31,489 nucleotides of DNA from Chitinophagaceae bacterium UBA3961 (GTDB lineage: Bacteria > Bacteroidota > Bacteroidia > Chitinophagales > Chitinophagaceae): positions 1 through 31,489 of the forward strand of contig DGDD01000013.1 in assembly GCA_002385265.1 (NCBI GenBank). The letters are read 5' to 3'. A program made the position numbers and the translations under genes. Below the pieces are notes generated by a model. The model was not told the DNA's origin, searched no databases, and was given only the letters and a program-made list of their open reading frames with translations. Below, in pieces: positions 1 to 6,924 of the stretch (within the stretch, counting starts at the first letter, position 1; each line of letters begins with the position of its first letter).

Positions 1-269
1 TCTAGATCTTGATATGCTTCTTCGTATGTAGTACGATACGTGCTCAATTTGAAGTATCCGGATGAAAGAATGGTTTTCATCAAATTTGCAGAAATCGCGG
101 AACGATCTTGGTCTACAATACTTAAATAAATATTCTTGATTTCATAGTTGGCTGCCATCGGCATTACAATCAATTGTACAATAGGCATAATAATAATCAA
201 TCGCAGCATGATCTTATTACGTAGTATCTGCCTAAATTCTTTCTGCAATAAAAAACTCAATGTTCTCAT
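1..269 (-). CDS. ABC-2 type transporter permease, N-terminal part (cut by window edge)
   Basis: Only the first 89 codons are in the window; the gene runs off the left edge. The start ATG (267-269) overlaps the TGA of the next upstream permease in an ATGA arrangement, which implies translational coupling. The protein begins MRTLSFLLQKEFRQILRNK, followed by a hydrophobic segment (about residues 24-42) and then a soluble stretch. This is the usual start of ABC-2 permeases: an amphipathic KEF motif, TM1, then a large extracytoplasmic domain. It is the second of two permeases in the export operon, equivalent in position to one member of the YbhS/YbhR pair, so it would form a heterodimeric channel with its neighbour. 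The C-terminal membrane domain cannot be judged. Confidence 0.88.
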   Translation of the reverse strand, partial: MRTLSFLLQKEFRQILRNKIMLRLIIIMPIVQLIVMPMAANYEIKNIYLSIVDQDRSAISANLMKTILSSGYFKLSTYRTTYEEAYQDL

Positions 270-1369
270 CCTAAACGTGTTTTGAATTTTTTAATACTTA
301 TTACTAATAAGAATAGAGTCATTCCTAGCAGCACAAGCGTTTCTTTCCATACACTTGCAAAACCGACTCCCTTAATCATTACTGCCTTGATAATAGTATA
401 ATACCATTTAGAAGGAACGATGTTTGAAATCACTTGCAAAGGTTTGGGCATGTTCTCAATTGGAAACATAAAGCCGGTGAATATCATTACAGGGAGCAGC
501 ATTCCCATAAGGGAAACAATCATTGCCTCCTGTTGTGAATTGGTAATATTGGAGATCATTAATCCTAAACTCAAGGCTGTTATGATCAGGAGTAAACTTT
601 CAAACACGATCAATGGCAAACTGCCATTGATAGGTAAATCGAGGAGAAATACACTCAACAATAGAATTACAATCAAATTAACGAAAGACAGTACCAGATA
701 AGGAACAGCTTTAGAAATTACTACCATCAACGCACTAAAAGGAGAAACCAACAGTACTTCCATAGTGCCGCTTTCTTTTTCTTTCACTATAGAAACAGAG
801 GTCATCAAAACAGAAATCAGCATCAATACCAAGGCCATCACTCCGGGAACAAAATTCGTTGTTCCCTTCAATTCGGGATTGTAGATCATTCGAACCTCAG
901 TATTTATTTGCAGCAAATCCGGCTGAGGGAACTTGTCTCTCATATAAGACTGGATGATGGAAGTAGCATAGTTGGTAACAGTTGTGGCGGTATTCGGATC
1001 GGAGCCGTCGGCAATTATCTGAATAGTTGCTTTATTATTATGATTCAATTCTTGATACAGTTGATTTGGAAAAACAATTGCGAGTTTAATATTATCAGCT
1101 TTGAAAGCAGCTTCAATTTCAGTTGCACTCATCAACTGCTTTACCACATCAAAACTTTTGCTTGCTTCTAATTTGGCGATGACTTGCTCCGACATTGGAT
1201 CATGGGCATAATCGCACACCACAATCTTTGTGTTTTTGATCTCATTAGTAAGGGCAAATCCAAACAAAAGAATTTGAGCAATGGGCATTCCAAAAAGCAA
1301 CAACATGGTCTTCCGATCACGGAATACATGATAAAACTCTTTACGAACAAACGACAAGAATTGCTTCAT
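266..1369 (-). CDS. ABC-2 type transporter permease (YbhS/YbhR-like)
   Basis: 367-residue inner-membrane permease. It starts MKQFLSFVRKEFYHVFRDRKT, has TM1 at about residues 22-42, a soluble extracytoplasmic domain (about 45-170), and then five hydrophobic segments in the C-terminal half. The cytoplasmic motif VKEKESGTMEVLLVSP (about 195-210) is the classical ABC-2 coupling segment that contacts the ATPase. The length fits the ABC2_membrane_3 family. The start lies 9 bp from the stop of the ATPase gene upstream, and its stop overlaps the start of a second permease. Together with two ATPases, a HlyD-like lipoprotein and a TolC-like protein it should form a tripartite exporter. The substrate is unknown; related systems handle drugs or cations. 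Confidence 0.93.
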   Translation of the reverse strand: MKQFLSFVRKEFYHVFRDRKTMLLLFGMPIAQILLFGFALTNEIKNTKIVVCDYAHDPMSEQVIAKLEASKSFDVVKQLMSATEIEAAFKADNIKLAIVFPNQLYQELNHNNKATIQIIADGSDPNTATTVTNYATSIIQSYMRDKFPQPDLLQINTEVRMIYNPELKGTTNFVPGVMALVLMLISVLMTSVSIVKEKESGTMEVLLVSPFSALMVVISKAVPYLVLSFVNLIVILLLSVFLLDLPINGSLPLIVFESLLLIITALSLGLMISNITNSQQEAMIVSLMGMLLPVMIFTGFMFPIENMPKPLQVISNIVPSKWYYTIIKAVMIKGVGFASVWKETLVLLGMTLFLLVISIKKFKTRLG

Positions 1370-1378
1370 ATAATTAGT

Positions 1379-2125
1379 TTAGTCGGCCGAGCGCTTTGCG
1401 CCACGGGCCAATTCAAAAAACACCTCATCCATACTAGAAGCATTGAATTGCCTTTTCAGGTTATCGGGAGTATCCAAAGCTTTGATAACACCGTCTACCA
1501 TCATAGAAATCCGGTTGCAATATTCAGCCTCATCCATGTAATGCGTAGTAACGAAAACTGTTATACCTCTTCCTGCAGCTTCATAAATCAAATCCCAGAA
1601 CTGACGTCGTGTTATGGGATCTACTCCACCGGTTGGCTCATCGAGAAATACAATTTTTGGATCGTGAAACACTGCTACACTAAAGGCCAGTTTCTGCTTC
1701 CAACCGAGCGGTAGAGACCCCACTAATTTATCTTTGTCTACATCTAAACCCAATTGCTTCAATACCCGATCTGCCTTTGCTTTAATTTGGTTTCTCGACA
1801 TACCATAGATGCCGCCAAAAAATTCAAGATTCTCACTTACTGTTAAGTCTTCATACAGCGAGAATTTTTGACTCATATAGCCGATGCTTTTTTTCAAGCG
1901 CTCTGGTTCTTTGTACACGTCGCAACCGGCTATTGTTGCAGCGCCAGAACTAGGAACCGACAAACCGCACAGCATCCTCATAGCTGTAGTTTTTCCTGCA
2001 CCGTTTGCACCCAAGAATCCGAATATTTCTCCTGCATACACTTCAAAACTAATTGCATTGGTGGCAATGAAATCCCCAAAGCGCTTGGTTAATTGCTCAG
2101 TTTTTATCACTACTTCATTTTTCAT
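1379..2125 (-). CDS. ABC transporter ATP-binding protein (C-terminal-half YbhF type)
   Basis: 248-residue ATPase. It has Walker A GANGAGKTT (about residues 39-47), Q-loop region GYMSQKFSLYEDL, Walker B IVFLDEP (about 158-164), then a D-loop and the H-loop region TTHYMDEAE. The signature motif is LPLGWKQ instead of LSGGMKQ; this variant is familiar from the second nucleotide-binding domain of YbhF-type fused ATPases. The start overlaps the end of the preceding ATPase gene by 11 bp, so the two are probably translated in concert and form a heterodimer with one canonical and one variant signature. It would energise the permeases encoded immediately downstream. Substrate not predictable. Confidence 0.94.
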   Translation of the reverse strand: MKNEVVIKTEQLTKRFGDFIATNAISFEVYAGEIFGFLGANGAGKTTAMRMLCGLSVPSSGAATIAGCDVYKEPERLKKSIGYMSQKFSLYEDLTVSENLEFFGGIYGMSRNQIKAKADRVLKQLGLDVDKDKLVGSLPLGWKQKLAFSVAVFHDPKIVFLDEPTGGVDPITRRQFWDLIYEAAGRGITVFVTTHYMDEAEYCNRISMMVDGVIKALDTPDNLKRQFNASSMDEVFFELARGAKRSAD

Positions 2126-3026
2126 GTTGCATGAGTTTTATGAAACAATCTTCGATGGTAGGCTCAATTTCCTTCCACTCAAAACTTGGATGTGTTGAGT
2201 TTAATAACTCGAAAACCTTTGAAGAACCATTCACTTGTAAGGTTACATGATGAAAAGAACCAAAAGAATAGCAGGTTTTGATTTCAGACATTGTCCTCAA
2301 ATCACTTTGAAGCAAAGGCATATTTTCCGAACGAACAGCATACAAGGCTTCACCGTATGACCTCGTAATGTTCACCGGAGTATCAACACTCAAAATGCTC
2401 CCGCCTTGTATAAGCGCAATTCGTTCGCATAAATTGGCCTCATCCATGTAGGGCGTAGAAACAAAAATTGTGATGCCTTCTCTTTTTAGATTCTTCAACA
2501 TGCCCCAGAATTCTTTTCGTGAAACGGCATCAACTCCGGTTGTGGGTTCATCTAAAAACAACACCGTTGGTTTGTGAATCAGCGCGCAACATAGCGCCAG
2601 CTTTTGTTTCATACCTCCGGACAACTTCCCTGCTCTTCGGTTTTTGAAGGGTTCCAGTTGAACATATATGTCTTTAATCAAGTTGTAATTCTCTTGTATG
2701 GTTGTGCCAAATACCGTTGCAAAAAAACGCAAGTTCTCCTCCACTGATAGATCTTGATACAAGGAGAATTTCCCCGGCATATAGCCAACACTACTTCTAA
2801 TTTGCTTGATATCTTTCAATACATCGTAGCCACCAACTGTTGCATAACCGCTATCTGGTAACAAAAGGGTTGTTAGTATTCTGAACAAAGTAGTTTTGCC
2901 GGCACCATCCGGACCAATTAATCCAAACAATTCCCCGGCGGCTACATCCAAATTGATGTTCTTTAGAGCCGCAATAGTTCCTTTGCCATAGCTTTTATTG
3001 ATCTCGCGAATGCTTATTGATGACAT
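2115..3026 (-). CDS. ABC transporter ATP-binding protein (N-terminal-half YbhF type)
   Basis: 303-residue ATPase if started at ATG 3024-3026 (MSSISIREINKSYGKG). A longer reading from 3077 is possible but would overlap the upstream gene by 47 bp and add no recognisable domain, so the shorter start is preferred; it lies 4 bp after the upstream TAG. Motifs: Walker A GPDGAGKTT (about residues 38-46), canonical signature LSGGMKQKL, Walker B VLFLDEP and H-loop region STPYMDEA. The GPDGAGKTT form and the ~70-residue C-terminal extension resemble the first half of YbhF. The overlap with the next ATPase gene suggests a split version of the fused double ATPase. Confidence 0.93.
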   Translation of the reverse strand: MSSISIREINKSYGKGTIAALKNINLDVAAGELFGLIGPDGAGKTTLFRILTTLLLPDSGYATVGGYDVLKDIKQIRSSVGYMPGKFSLYQDLSVEENLRFFATVFGTTIQENYNLIKDIYVQLEPFKNRRAGKLSGGMKQKLALCCALIHKPTVLFLDEPTTGVDAVSRKEFWGMLKNLKREGITIFVSTPYMDEANLCERIALIQGGSILSVDTPVNITRSYGEALYAVRSENMPLLQSDLRTMSEIKTCYSFGSFHHVTLQVNGSSKVFELLNSTHPSFEWKEIEPTIEDCFIKLMQHEK

Positions 3027-3030
3027 TTTG

Positions 3031-3963
3031 CTAGAATTTGATTTCACCATACATTCCAATCTTGTAGCTGCCATCATTTGTAACAGCCACTTTCACAGCA
3101 TACACAAGATTGGTACGCTCTTCTTTAGTTTGTATGGTTTTAGGCGTGAATTCCGCTTTAGAACTTATCCAACTAATTGTACCCTTGGCTTCCTTTTTAC
3201 CACCTTTGCCATCATCGGTGAGTACTCTAACCGCTTGGCCAATTTTAGCTTTTACCAGTTGCGATTCTGTAATGTATACGCGGAGTGTGATGGTACTTAA
3301 ATCTGCAATTTTATAAATAGGCTTTCCGGCAGTCAATAACTCATTCTTACGCACATAGGTCGTTAAAACGGTGCCGTTCATCGGACTGTTGAGGTGTGAT
3401 TTAGATAATTGATCGTTGATCTGTTGAATCTGATAAAAGAGCGGCATTGGATCTGCTTTCAAGCCCTTTGCCTGTGTAGTTAACGCAGAAACTTGTGCTG
3501 CTTTCTGTTCTGCTGTAACGGCCATCTGCTTTTGAACCTCATCAATGACATTTTGAATATCATCGATCTGCTTGCTACCGGCTGCTCCTCCATTCACCAA
3601 TTTCTTGGCGCGTTCCAACTCTTGACTTAATGAATGAAGTTTTGTTTTATAGAGTGATTCTTGAGCTACAAAATAATTGGTTTGTGCATAAACGTCCGGT
3701 ACCCGATTTCCAACAGCTTTAATCTGCTCTTCCAATTGCTTTTTCTTGAGGAAAAGTTGAACTGTATCGATATATCCTATGTAGGCATTATCCTTTAATT
3801 GTTCCCCTTCTTTAATAACAAAATCTTTTAGTTGACCGGTAACTTCTGAAGAGATAATAGTTTCATCTGCCTCAAAACTTCCGGTAGCGTCAAAATCTTT
3901 GTCGGATCCTTTGCAAGAGGCAAAAAACAGTACTAAAGTGGCGATGTATTGAATTGCTTTCAT
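3031..3963 (-). CDS. HlyD-family periplasmic adaptor lipoprotein
   Basis: 310-residue membrane-fusion (adaptor) protein. The N terminus is a lipoprotein signal with lipobox FASC and probable lipidated Cys17. Next come a first biotinyl-lipoyl-like half (GSFEADETIISSEVTGQL...), an alpha-helical hairpin rich in Gln/Glu/Lys (about 70-180) and a second lipoyl half with the typical SPMNGTVLTTYVRKNELLTAGKPIYKI pattern interrupted by charged residues, then a beta-barrel region. It lies 11 bp downstream of the TolC-like gene and 4 bp before the ATPase gene, the standard order for a tripartite exporter. It would bridge the inner-membrane ABC complex and the outer-membrane channel; YbhG is the closest E. 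coli analogue by gene context. Confidence 0.92.
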   Translation of the reverse strand: MKAIQYIATLVLFFASCKGSDKDFDATGSFEADETIISSEVTGQLKDFVIKEGEQLKDNAYIGYIDTVQLFLKKKQLEEQIKAVGNRVPDVYAQTNYFVAQESLYKTKLHSLSQELERAKKLVNGGAAGSKQIDDIQNVIDEVQKQMAVTAEQKAAQVSALTTQAKGLKADPMPLFYQIQQINDQLSKSHLNSPMNGTVLTTYVRKNELLTAGKPIYKIADLSTITLRVYITESQLVKAKIGQAVRVLTDDGKGGKKEAKGTISWISSKAEFTPKTIQTKEERTNLVYAVKVAVTNDGSYKIGMYGEIKF

Positions 3964-3974
3964 ATTAACTGATA

Positions 3975-5246
3975 TTATAAATTTCCTAAGGTTAATTGTT
4001 TTGTATAGGCTGCTTGTAACAATTGAATTTTATGAAGTAACAGTGCTTGCTTGGCTTGGTCCTCCGCATTTATGTAATTCACTAAATCCAATGCAGAGAT
4101 CGTTCCCGCCTCTAATTGAACATTGGCCGATTGCTTTACTTGAGATCTAAGGATTACTAGGGATGCGTCGTCTTTAAGTAGTTCATTGATTTTGTCGTAC
4201 TCTGTATTTTGCTGTGCTACCGATATATTGGTATTCAACTGAAAAGTTTGTTCTTGTGCTTCTACTTGCATTTTACTTAACTCAATGAGTTGTTTATCGT
4301 TTTTTCGAGTATAAAAAGCAGACAAATTCCAACCAACCTTAACTCCGCCGATACCATACAATTTGAATTCATTGTTCAGCATGTTTAAGGCCGGCCTTCC
4401 ATATCCTCCTTGTGCAAACAAGAAAACTCTTGGTATGAGCTTGGTATCGGTCAGTTTTCCTGATGCGGCTATTGCCGCTTTCTGCGCACTATATTGTTTC
4501 AATTCAGGTCGGTTGTTGTTGGTATTTTCTACTAGAAGAGTAGGCGTTTCAAATAGAGTGGTTTCATCAAGATCTTTTGAAATAAATGTAGCAAGCATTT
4601 GGAGATAGCCCTTTTTACCGGATTGAATTTCAGTGAGCCTTTGTTTAGCTTTTACAAATTCTGCTTCTAATAAATACTGATTCATTTGAGATGCAGTGCC
4701 ATTTGATACTGCTACTTTCATCTTTTCCAAAGAAGCCTTTATATCCTTTAGGAGGAGTTGCTGTTGTGTTTCTTGTTCGTTGAGCAGCAGCACTGCAAAA
4801 TAAAGTTGAGTGATGCGCTCTTTTATTTTATACAATTCTGTTTCCAGCTTTTGTTGTTCAACAGCAGCGTTTGCCTTTACGAGTGCTTCTTGCCGACGAA
4901 TAGCGTAAACATCGGTTAGAGGCTGATTCAGCTCTGCATACAACTTGTATTGATCTTTACTAATAGTAGGCACTTTCACATTTGGGATTGATATCGGAAA
5001 CGAAGTAACGTCCGACTGGTAGGTGGCTGATCCGTTAACTGTAATCTGCGGCAACAACCCTTTTGATGCATTTTCTACAGAGTATACTGTACTTTTTTGA
5101 ATCAAGTCCGCTTGTCGAATCAAAGGATAATTTTGTTTGGCCCAAGAAAAGCAAGAGTCGATGTTTAGTGTCGACTGCTTTTGAGCATGCACCTGAGATG
5201 GTATAGCAACGATGGCAAAGATGGTTGCTTGTACAAAGCTCTTCAT
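3975..5246 (-). CDS. TolC-family outer-membrane efflux protein
   Basis: 423-residue protein with a cleavable signal peptide (hydrophobic core IFAIVAIPSQVHA, likely cleaved after Ala-Gln near residue 22). The mature part starts LNIDSCFSWAKQNYPLIRQA, the typical opening of an outer-membrane efflux protein repeat, and contains two such repeats with long helices and NxxRPELKQY-type motifs near the middle. The length fits the family. It is the first gene of the six-gene export operon. A near-perfect copy of the palindrome in front of the TetR-type gene lies 12 bp upstream of its ATG, so expression is probably repressed by that regulator. Confidence 0.93.
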   Translation of the reverse strand: MKSFVQATIFAIVAIPSQVHAQKQSTLNIDSCFSWAKQNYPLIRQADLIQKSTVYSVENASKGLLPQITVNGSATYQSDVTSFPISIPNVKVPTISKDQYKLYAELNQPLTDVYAIRRQEALVKANAAVEQQKLETELYKIKERITQLYFAVLLLNEQETQQQLLLKDIKASLEKMKVAVSNGTASQMNQYLLEAEFVKAKQRLTEIQSGKKGYLQMLATFISKDLDETTLFETPTLLVENTNNNRPELKQYSAQKAAIAASGKLTDTKLIPRVFLFAQGGYGRPALNMLNNEFKLYGIGGVKVGWNLSAFYTRKNDKQLIELSKMQVEAQEQTFQLNTNISVAQQNTEYDKINELLKDDASLVILRSQVKQSANVQLEAGTISALDLVNYINAEDQAKQALLLHKIQLLQAAYTKQLTLGNL

Positions 5247-5257
5247 GATATAGTTAT

Positions 5258-5279
5258 AATTTAGTCATTTGATTAAATT
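5258..5279. promoter_or_regulatory. Probable TetR operator in front of the efflux operon
   Basis: Inverted repeat of two 10-bp arms around TT, with core TTTAGTCA-TT-TGATTAAA, differing by one base from the perfect palindrome at 5946-5967 in front of the tetR-type gene. Location 12 bp upstream of the first efflux gene fits a repressor site. Seen directly; binding by the regulator is inferred. Confidence 0.8.
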
Positions 5280-5282
5280 CTC

Positions 5283-5310
5283 TTTAAAAAAATGCTAGCC
5301 CCCTAGCATT
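5283..5310 (-). terminator. Intrinsic terminator overlapping the tetR-type stop codon
   Basis: Read on the minus strand, AATGCTAG-GGGG-CTAGCATT forms a perfect 8-bp stem followed at once by a run of T. The stop codon TAG (5295-5297) is inside the hairpin. It should end the regulator transcript before the efflux operon, which then needs its own promoter near the operator at 5258-5279. Confidence 0.75.
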
Positions 5311-5927
5311 TGCTTTATCCAGATTGGTACGAGCACTTTACGTTGCTCCATCAGCGCAATAAACCCTTCCTTTTCCAAGCCGGTTAGCGATTGGAAAATT
5401 GGTTTGGCTATAAATGGGAATACACATAAAGAAGTGATGTTCATGATAAAATGAATGGGATGCACGGTCGACATCACTCCACCACTCAGCTTCAATCGCT
5501 CTTGAATTTGTTGAAGCAATCCCGATTGTTGTATTACTTCGCGCACTTTCATTTCTTTTAAAAATTCCTGTGGCCGTTGATGCAGTTCACTCATGATAAA
5601 TATAGGCAGGTCTGGATACTGAACTAATACGGTGATATATCGATCAACAAAGGTGTCAATCTTACCGTCGAGGCTCAGTTCTTTATTACTAAAAACGGCA
5701 ATCATTGAATTGAAGAATAACTGAAGTTTTTCCATCATAACAATGTGAAAAAGATTCTCCTTACTTCGAAAATAATAGTTGAGAAGGGCCAAATTTAATC
5801 CGGCTTCTTCTGCAATATCGCGTGTACGAGTAGCTGCATACCCCTTAGCCAGGAAAACCTTCTTGGCCGCTTCTTTGATTTTCTCCTCAGCTCCGGGTTC
5901 TTGTATCGATGAAGTGATCTTTGACAT
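5295..5927 (-). CDS. TetR/AcrR-family transcriptional regulator (CecR-like)
   Basis: 210-residue repressor. The N-terminal helix-turn-helix (about residues 14-60) has the family pattern AAKKVFLAKGYAATRTRDIAEEAGLN...LNYYFRSKENLF. The remaining ~150 residues form the all-helical ligand and dimerisation domain, whose ligand cannot be read. The start ATG (5925-5927) is followed by a short Ser/Glu-rich leader. It is upstream of, and in the same direction as, the TolC/HlyD/ABC operon, separated by an intrinsic terminator. Matching palindromes at its own start and at the efflux operon indicate autorepression plus repression of the exporter. A -7-like TAAATTTG (5944-5951, minus) overlaps the operator, as expected for repression by occlusion. 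Confidence 0.93.
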   Translation of the reverse strand: MSKITSSIQEPGAEEKIKEAAKKVFLAKGYAATRTRDIAEEAGLNLALLNYYFRSKENLFHIVMMEKLQLFFNSMIAVFSNKELSLDGKIDTFVDRYITVLVQYPDLPIFIMSELHQRPQEFLKEMKVREVIQQSGLLQQIQERLKLSGGVMSTVHPIHFIMNITSLCVFPFIAKPIFQSLTGLEKEGFIALMEQRKVLVPIWIKQMLGG

Positions 5928-5945
5928 GGGTGCAAGTTTAAAACA

Positions 5946-5967
5946 AATTTAATCATTTGATTAAATT
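5946..5967. promoter_or_regulatory. Probable TetR auto-operator with overlapping promoter -7 box
   Basis: Perfect 22-bp palindrome (10-bp arms, TT centre; core TTTAATCA-TT-TGATTAAA), 18 bp upstream of the regulator start codon. A further half site TGATTAAAT follows at 5971-5979, 13 bp away, which may allow a second dimer. The Bacteroidota -7 consensus TAnnTTTG is matched by TAAATTTG at 5944-5951 on the minus strand. Confidence 0.8.
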
Positions 5968-6123
5968 ATTTGATTAAATATTTTCTCACTCCCAACCAAT
6001 TGATTATTAACAATTTGAAAATCAGAGAGTGAAGGCTTGGTTCTCCAAAAGATGAGTTAGGGAACCTAGGGTCCGGAGTAATACTGTCATTTTTTAGAAA
6101 AGCTCAACGATATGCACAGTTGA

Positions 6124-6855
6124 CTAGCGCTTATTGAGGCGGTACAAAAAAGGAGCCTTATGAGCCCCACCCGTCATTTTCTTGGCCACTTTTTTTAAGA
6201 TGCCCAATTGCAACATGCTTCGTTGAAAGCTGGTACGTAAAAACTTCTTCCCCAATATCGTTTCGTATAACAATTGAAGTTCAGCCATAGTGAAGGTTTC
6301 AGGAAGCAAGTTGAAACCAACAAGTTTCTCATTTAGATCTTTACGGAGTGTATAAAGGGCCTTATCGATAATTGAGCGATGGTCTTGCATTAAAAGAGGA
6401 ATCTTATCAAGATCGTACCACGTACAATTTTCAGAAAGAGCATCTTTTTGCGGTGTCACTTTTGTATAATCGACCAAAGCATAATACCCAACGGAAACAA
6501 AACGACGAAGGAGGAAGTGGTTTTTTTCCAATTTCATACCCGTTGCTTTGGTAATGCGTTTCATGGAGTCATCGTTTCTACTTCTATCACCAAAAGTGTG
6601 GAATTGCTCAAGGTATATATTAGTAAGCGAAGTGCGTTCTTTCAAAACTCGGAAAGCAGCTTCATTCAAATCTTCATTTATTTTAATAAACCCACCCGGT
6701 AATGCCAATTCACGTGTATTCAAATACTGCAATAGCAGCACCTTCATTTTGCCTTCGTGAAAACCAAAAATTACGGTATCTACTGCAATTGATGGAAGAT
6801 ACACTTTATCAAAATCTATATTTGTTCGTGCTTGTTTCCCGTCAAACTTAGCCAT
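6124..6855 (-). CDS. Nudix-fold transcriptional regulator (NrtR/AraR-like) with degenerate Nudix box
   Basis: 243 residues from ATG 6853-6855 (MAKFDGKQARTNIDF). An upstream extension to 6969 exists but would cross the divergent promoter region and is rejected. The N-terminal Nudix domain carries YLPSIAVDTVIFGF and ALPGGFIKINEDLNEAAFRVLKER. Against the Nudix box G-x5-E-x7-R-E-U-x-E-E, Gly55, Glu61 and Arg69 are present, but the positions of two Glu are Val70 and Arg74, so hydrolysis is unlikely. The C-terminal ~70 residues, ending GAHKAPFLYRL, form the winged helix of NrtR-like regulators. In Bacteroidetes a member of this group (AraR) controls L-arabinose genes. It is divergent from a carboxylesterase, and a 24-bp palindrome lies between them. 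The effector is unknown, perhaps a sugar or nucleotide derivative. Confidence 0.88.
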   Translation of the reverse strand: MAKFDGKQARTNIDFDKVYLPSIAVDTVIFGFHEGKMKVLLLQYLNTRELALPGGFIKINEDLNEAAFRVLKERTSLTNIYLEQFHTFGDRSRNDDSMKRITKATGMKLEKNHFLLRRFVSVGYYALVDYTKVTPQKDALSENCTWYDLDKIPLLMQDHRSIIDKALYTLRKDLNEKLVGFNLLPETFTMAELQLLYETILGKKFLRTSFQRSMLQLGILKKVAKKMTGGAHKAPFLYRLNKR

Positions 6856-6900
6856 ATTTGAAAGTAAGAATTTTTTCAATTCTTCCTGAAATTTAAGTAT

Positions 6901-6924
6901 TATTGTCTCAATAAAGAGACAATA
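6901..6924. promoter_or_regulatory. Perfect inverted repeat, probable operator of the Nudix regulator
   Basis: TATTGTCTC-N6-GAGACAATA, 9-bp perfect arms with AATAAA between them. The last base is the A of the esterase start codon (6924-6926), and the site is 45 bp from the regulator start. A weak -7-like TAAATTTC for the regulator lies at 6888-6895 (minus). The palindrome is seen directly; the protein that binds it is inferred from the divergent layout. Confidence 0.72.

Noticed and set aside
3027..3077. N-terminal extension of the ATPase to 3077
   Set aside because: It overlaps the adaptor gene by 47 bp and adds no ABC-domain sequence; the ATG at 3024-3026 fits the operon spacing.
6061..6074. 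Near palindrome GGAACCTAGGGTCC
   Set aside because: 12 of 14 bases symmetric, but no repeat partner, no T run and no gene start nearby; may be chance.
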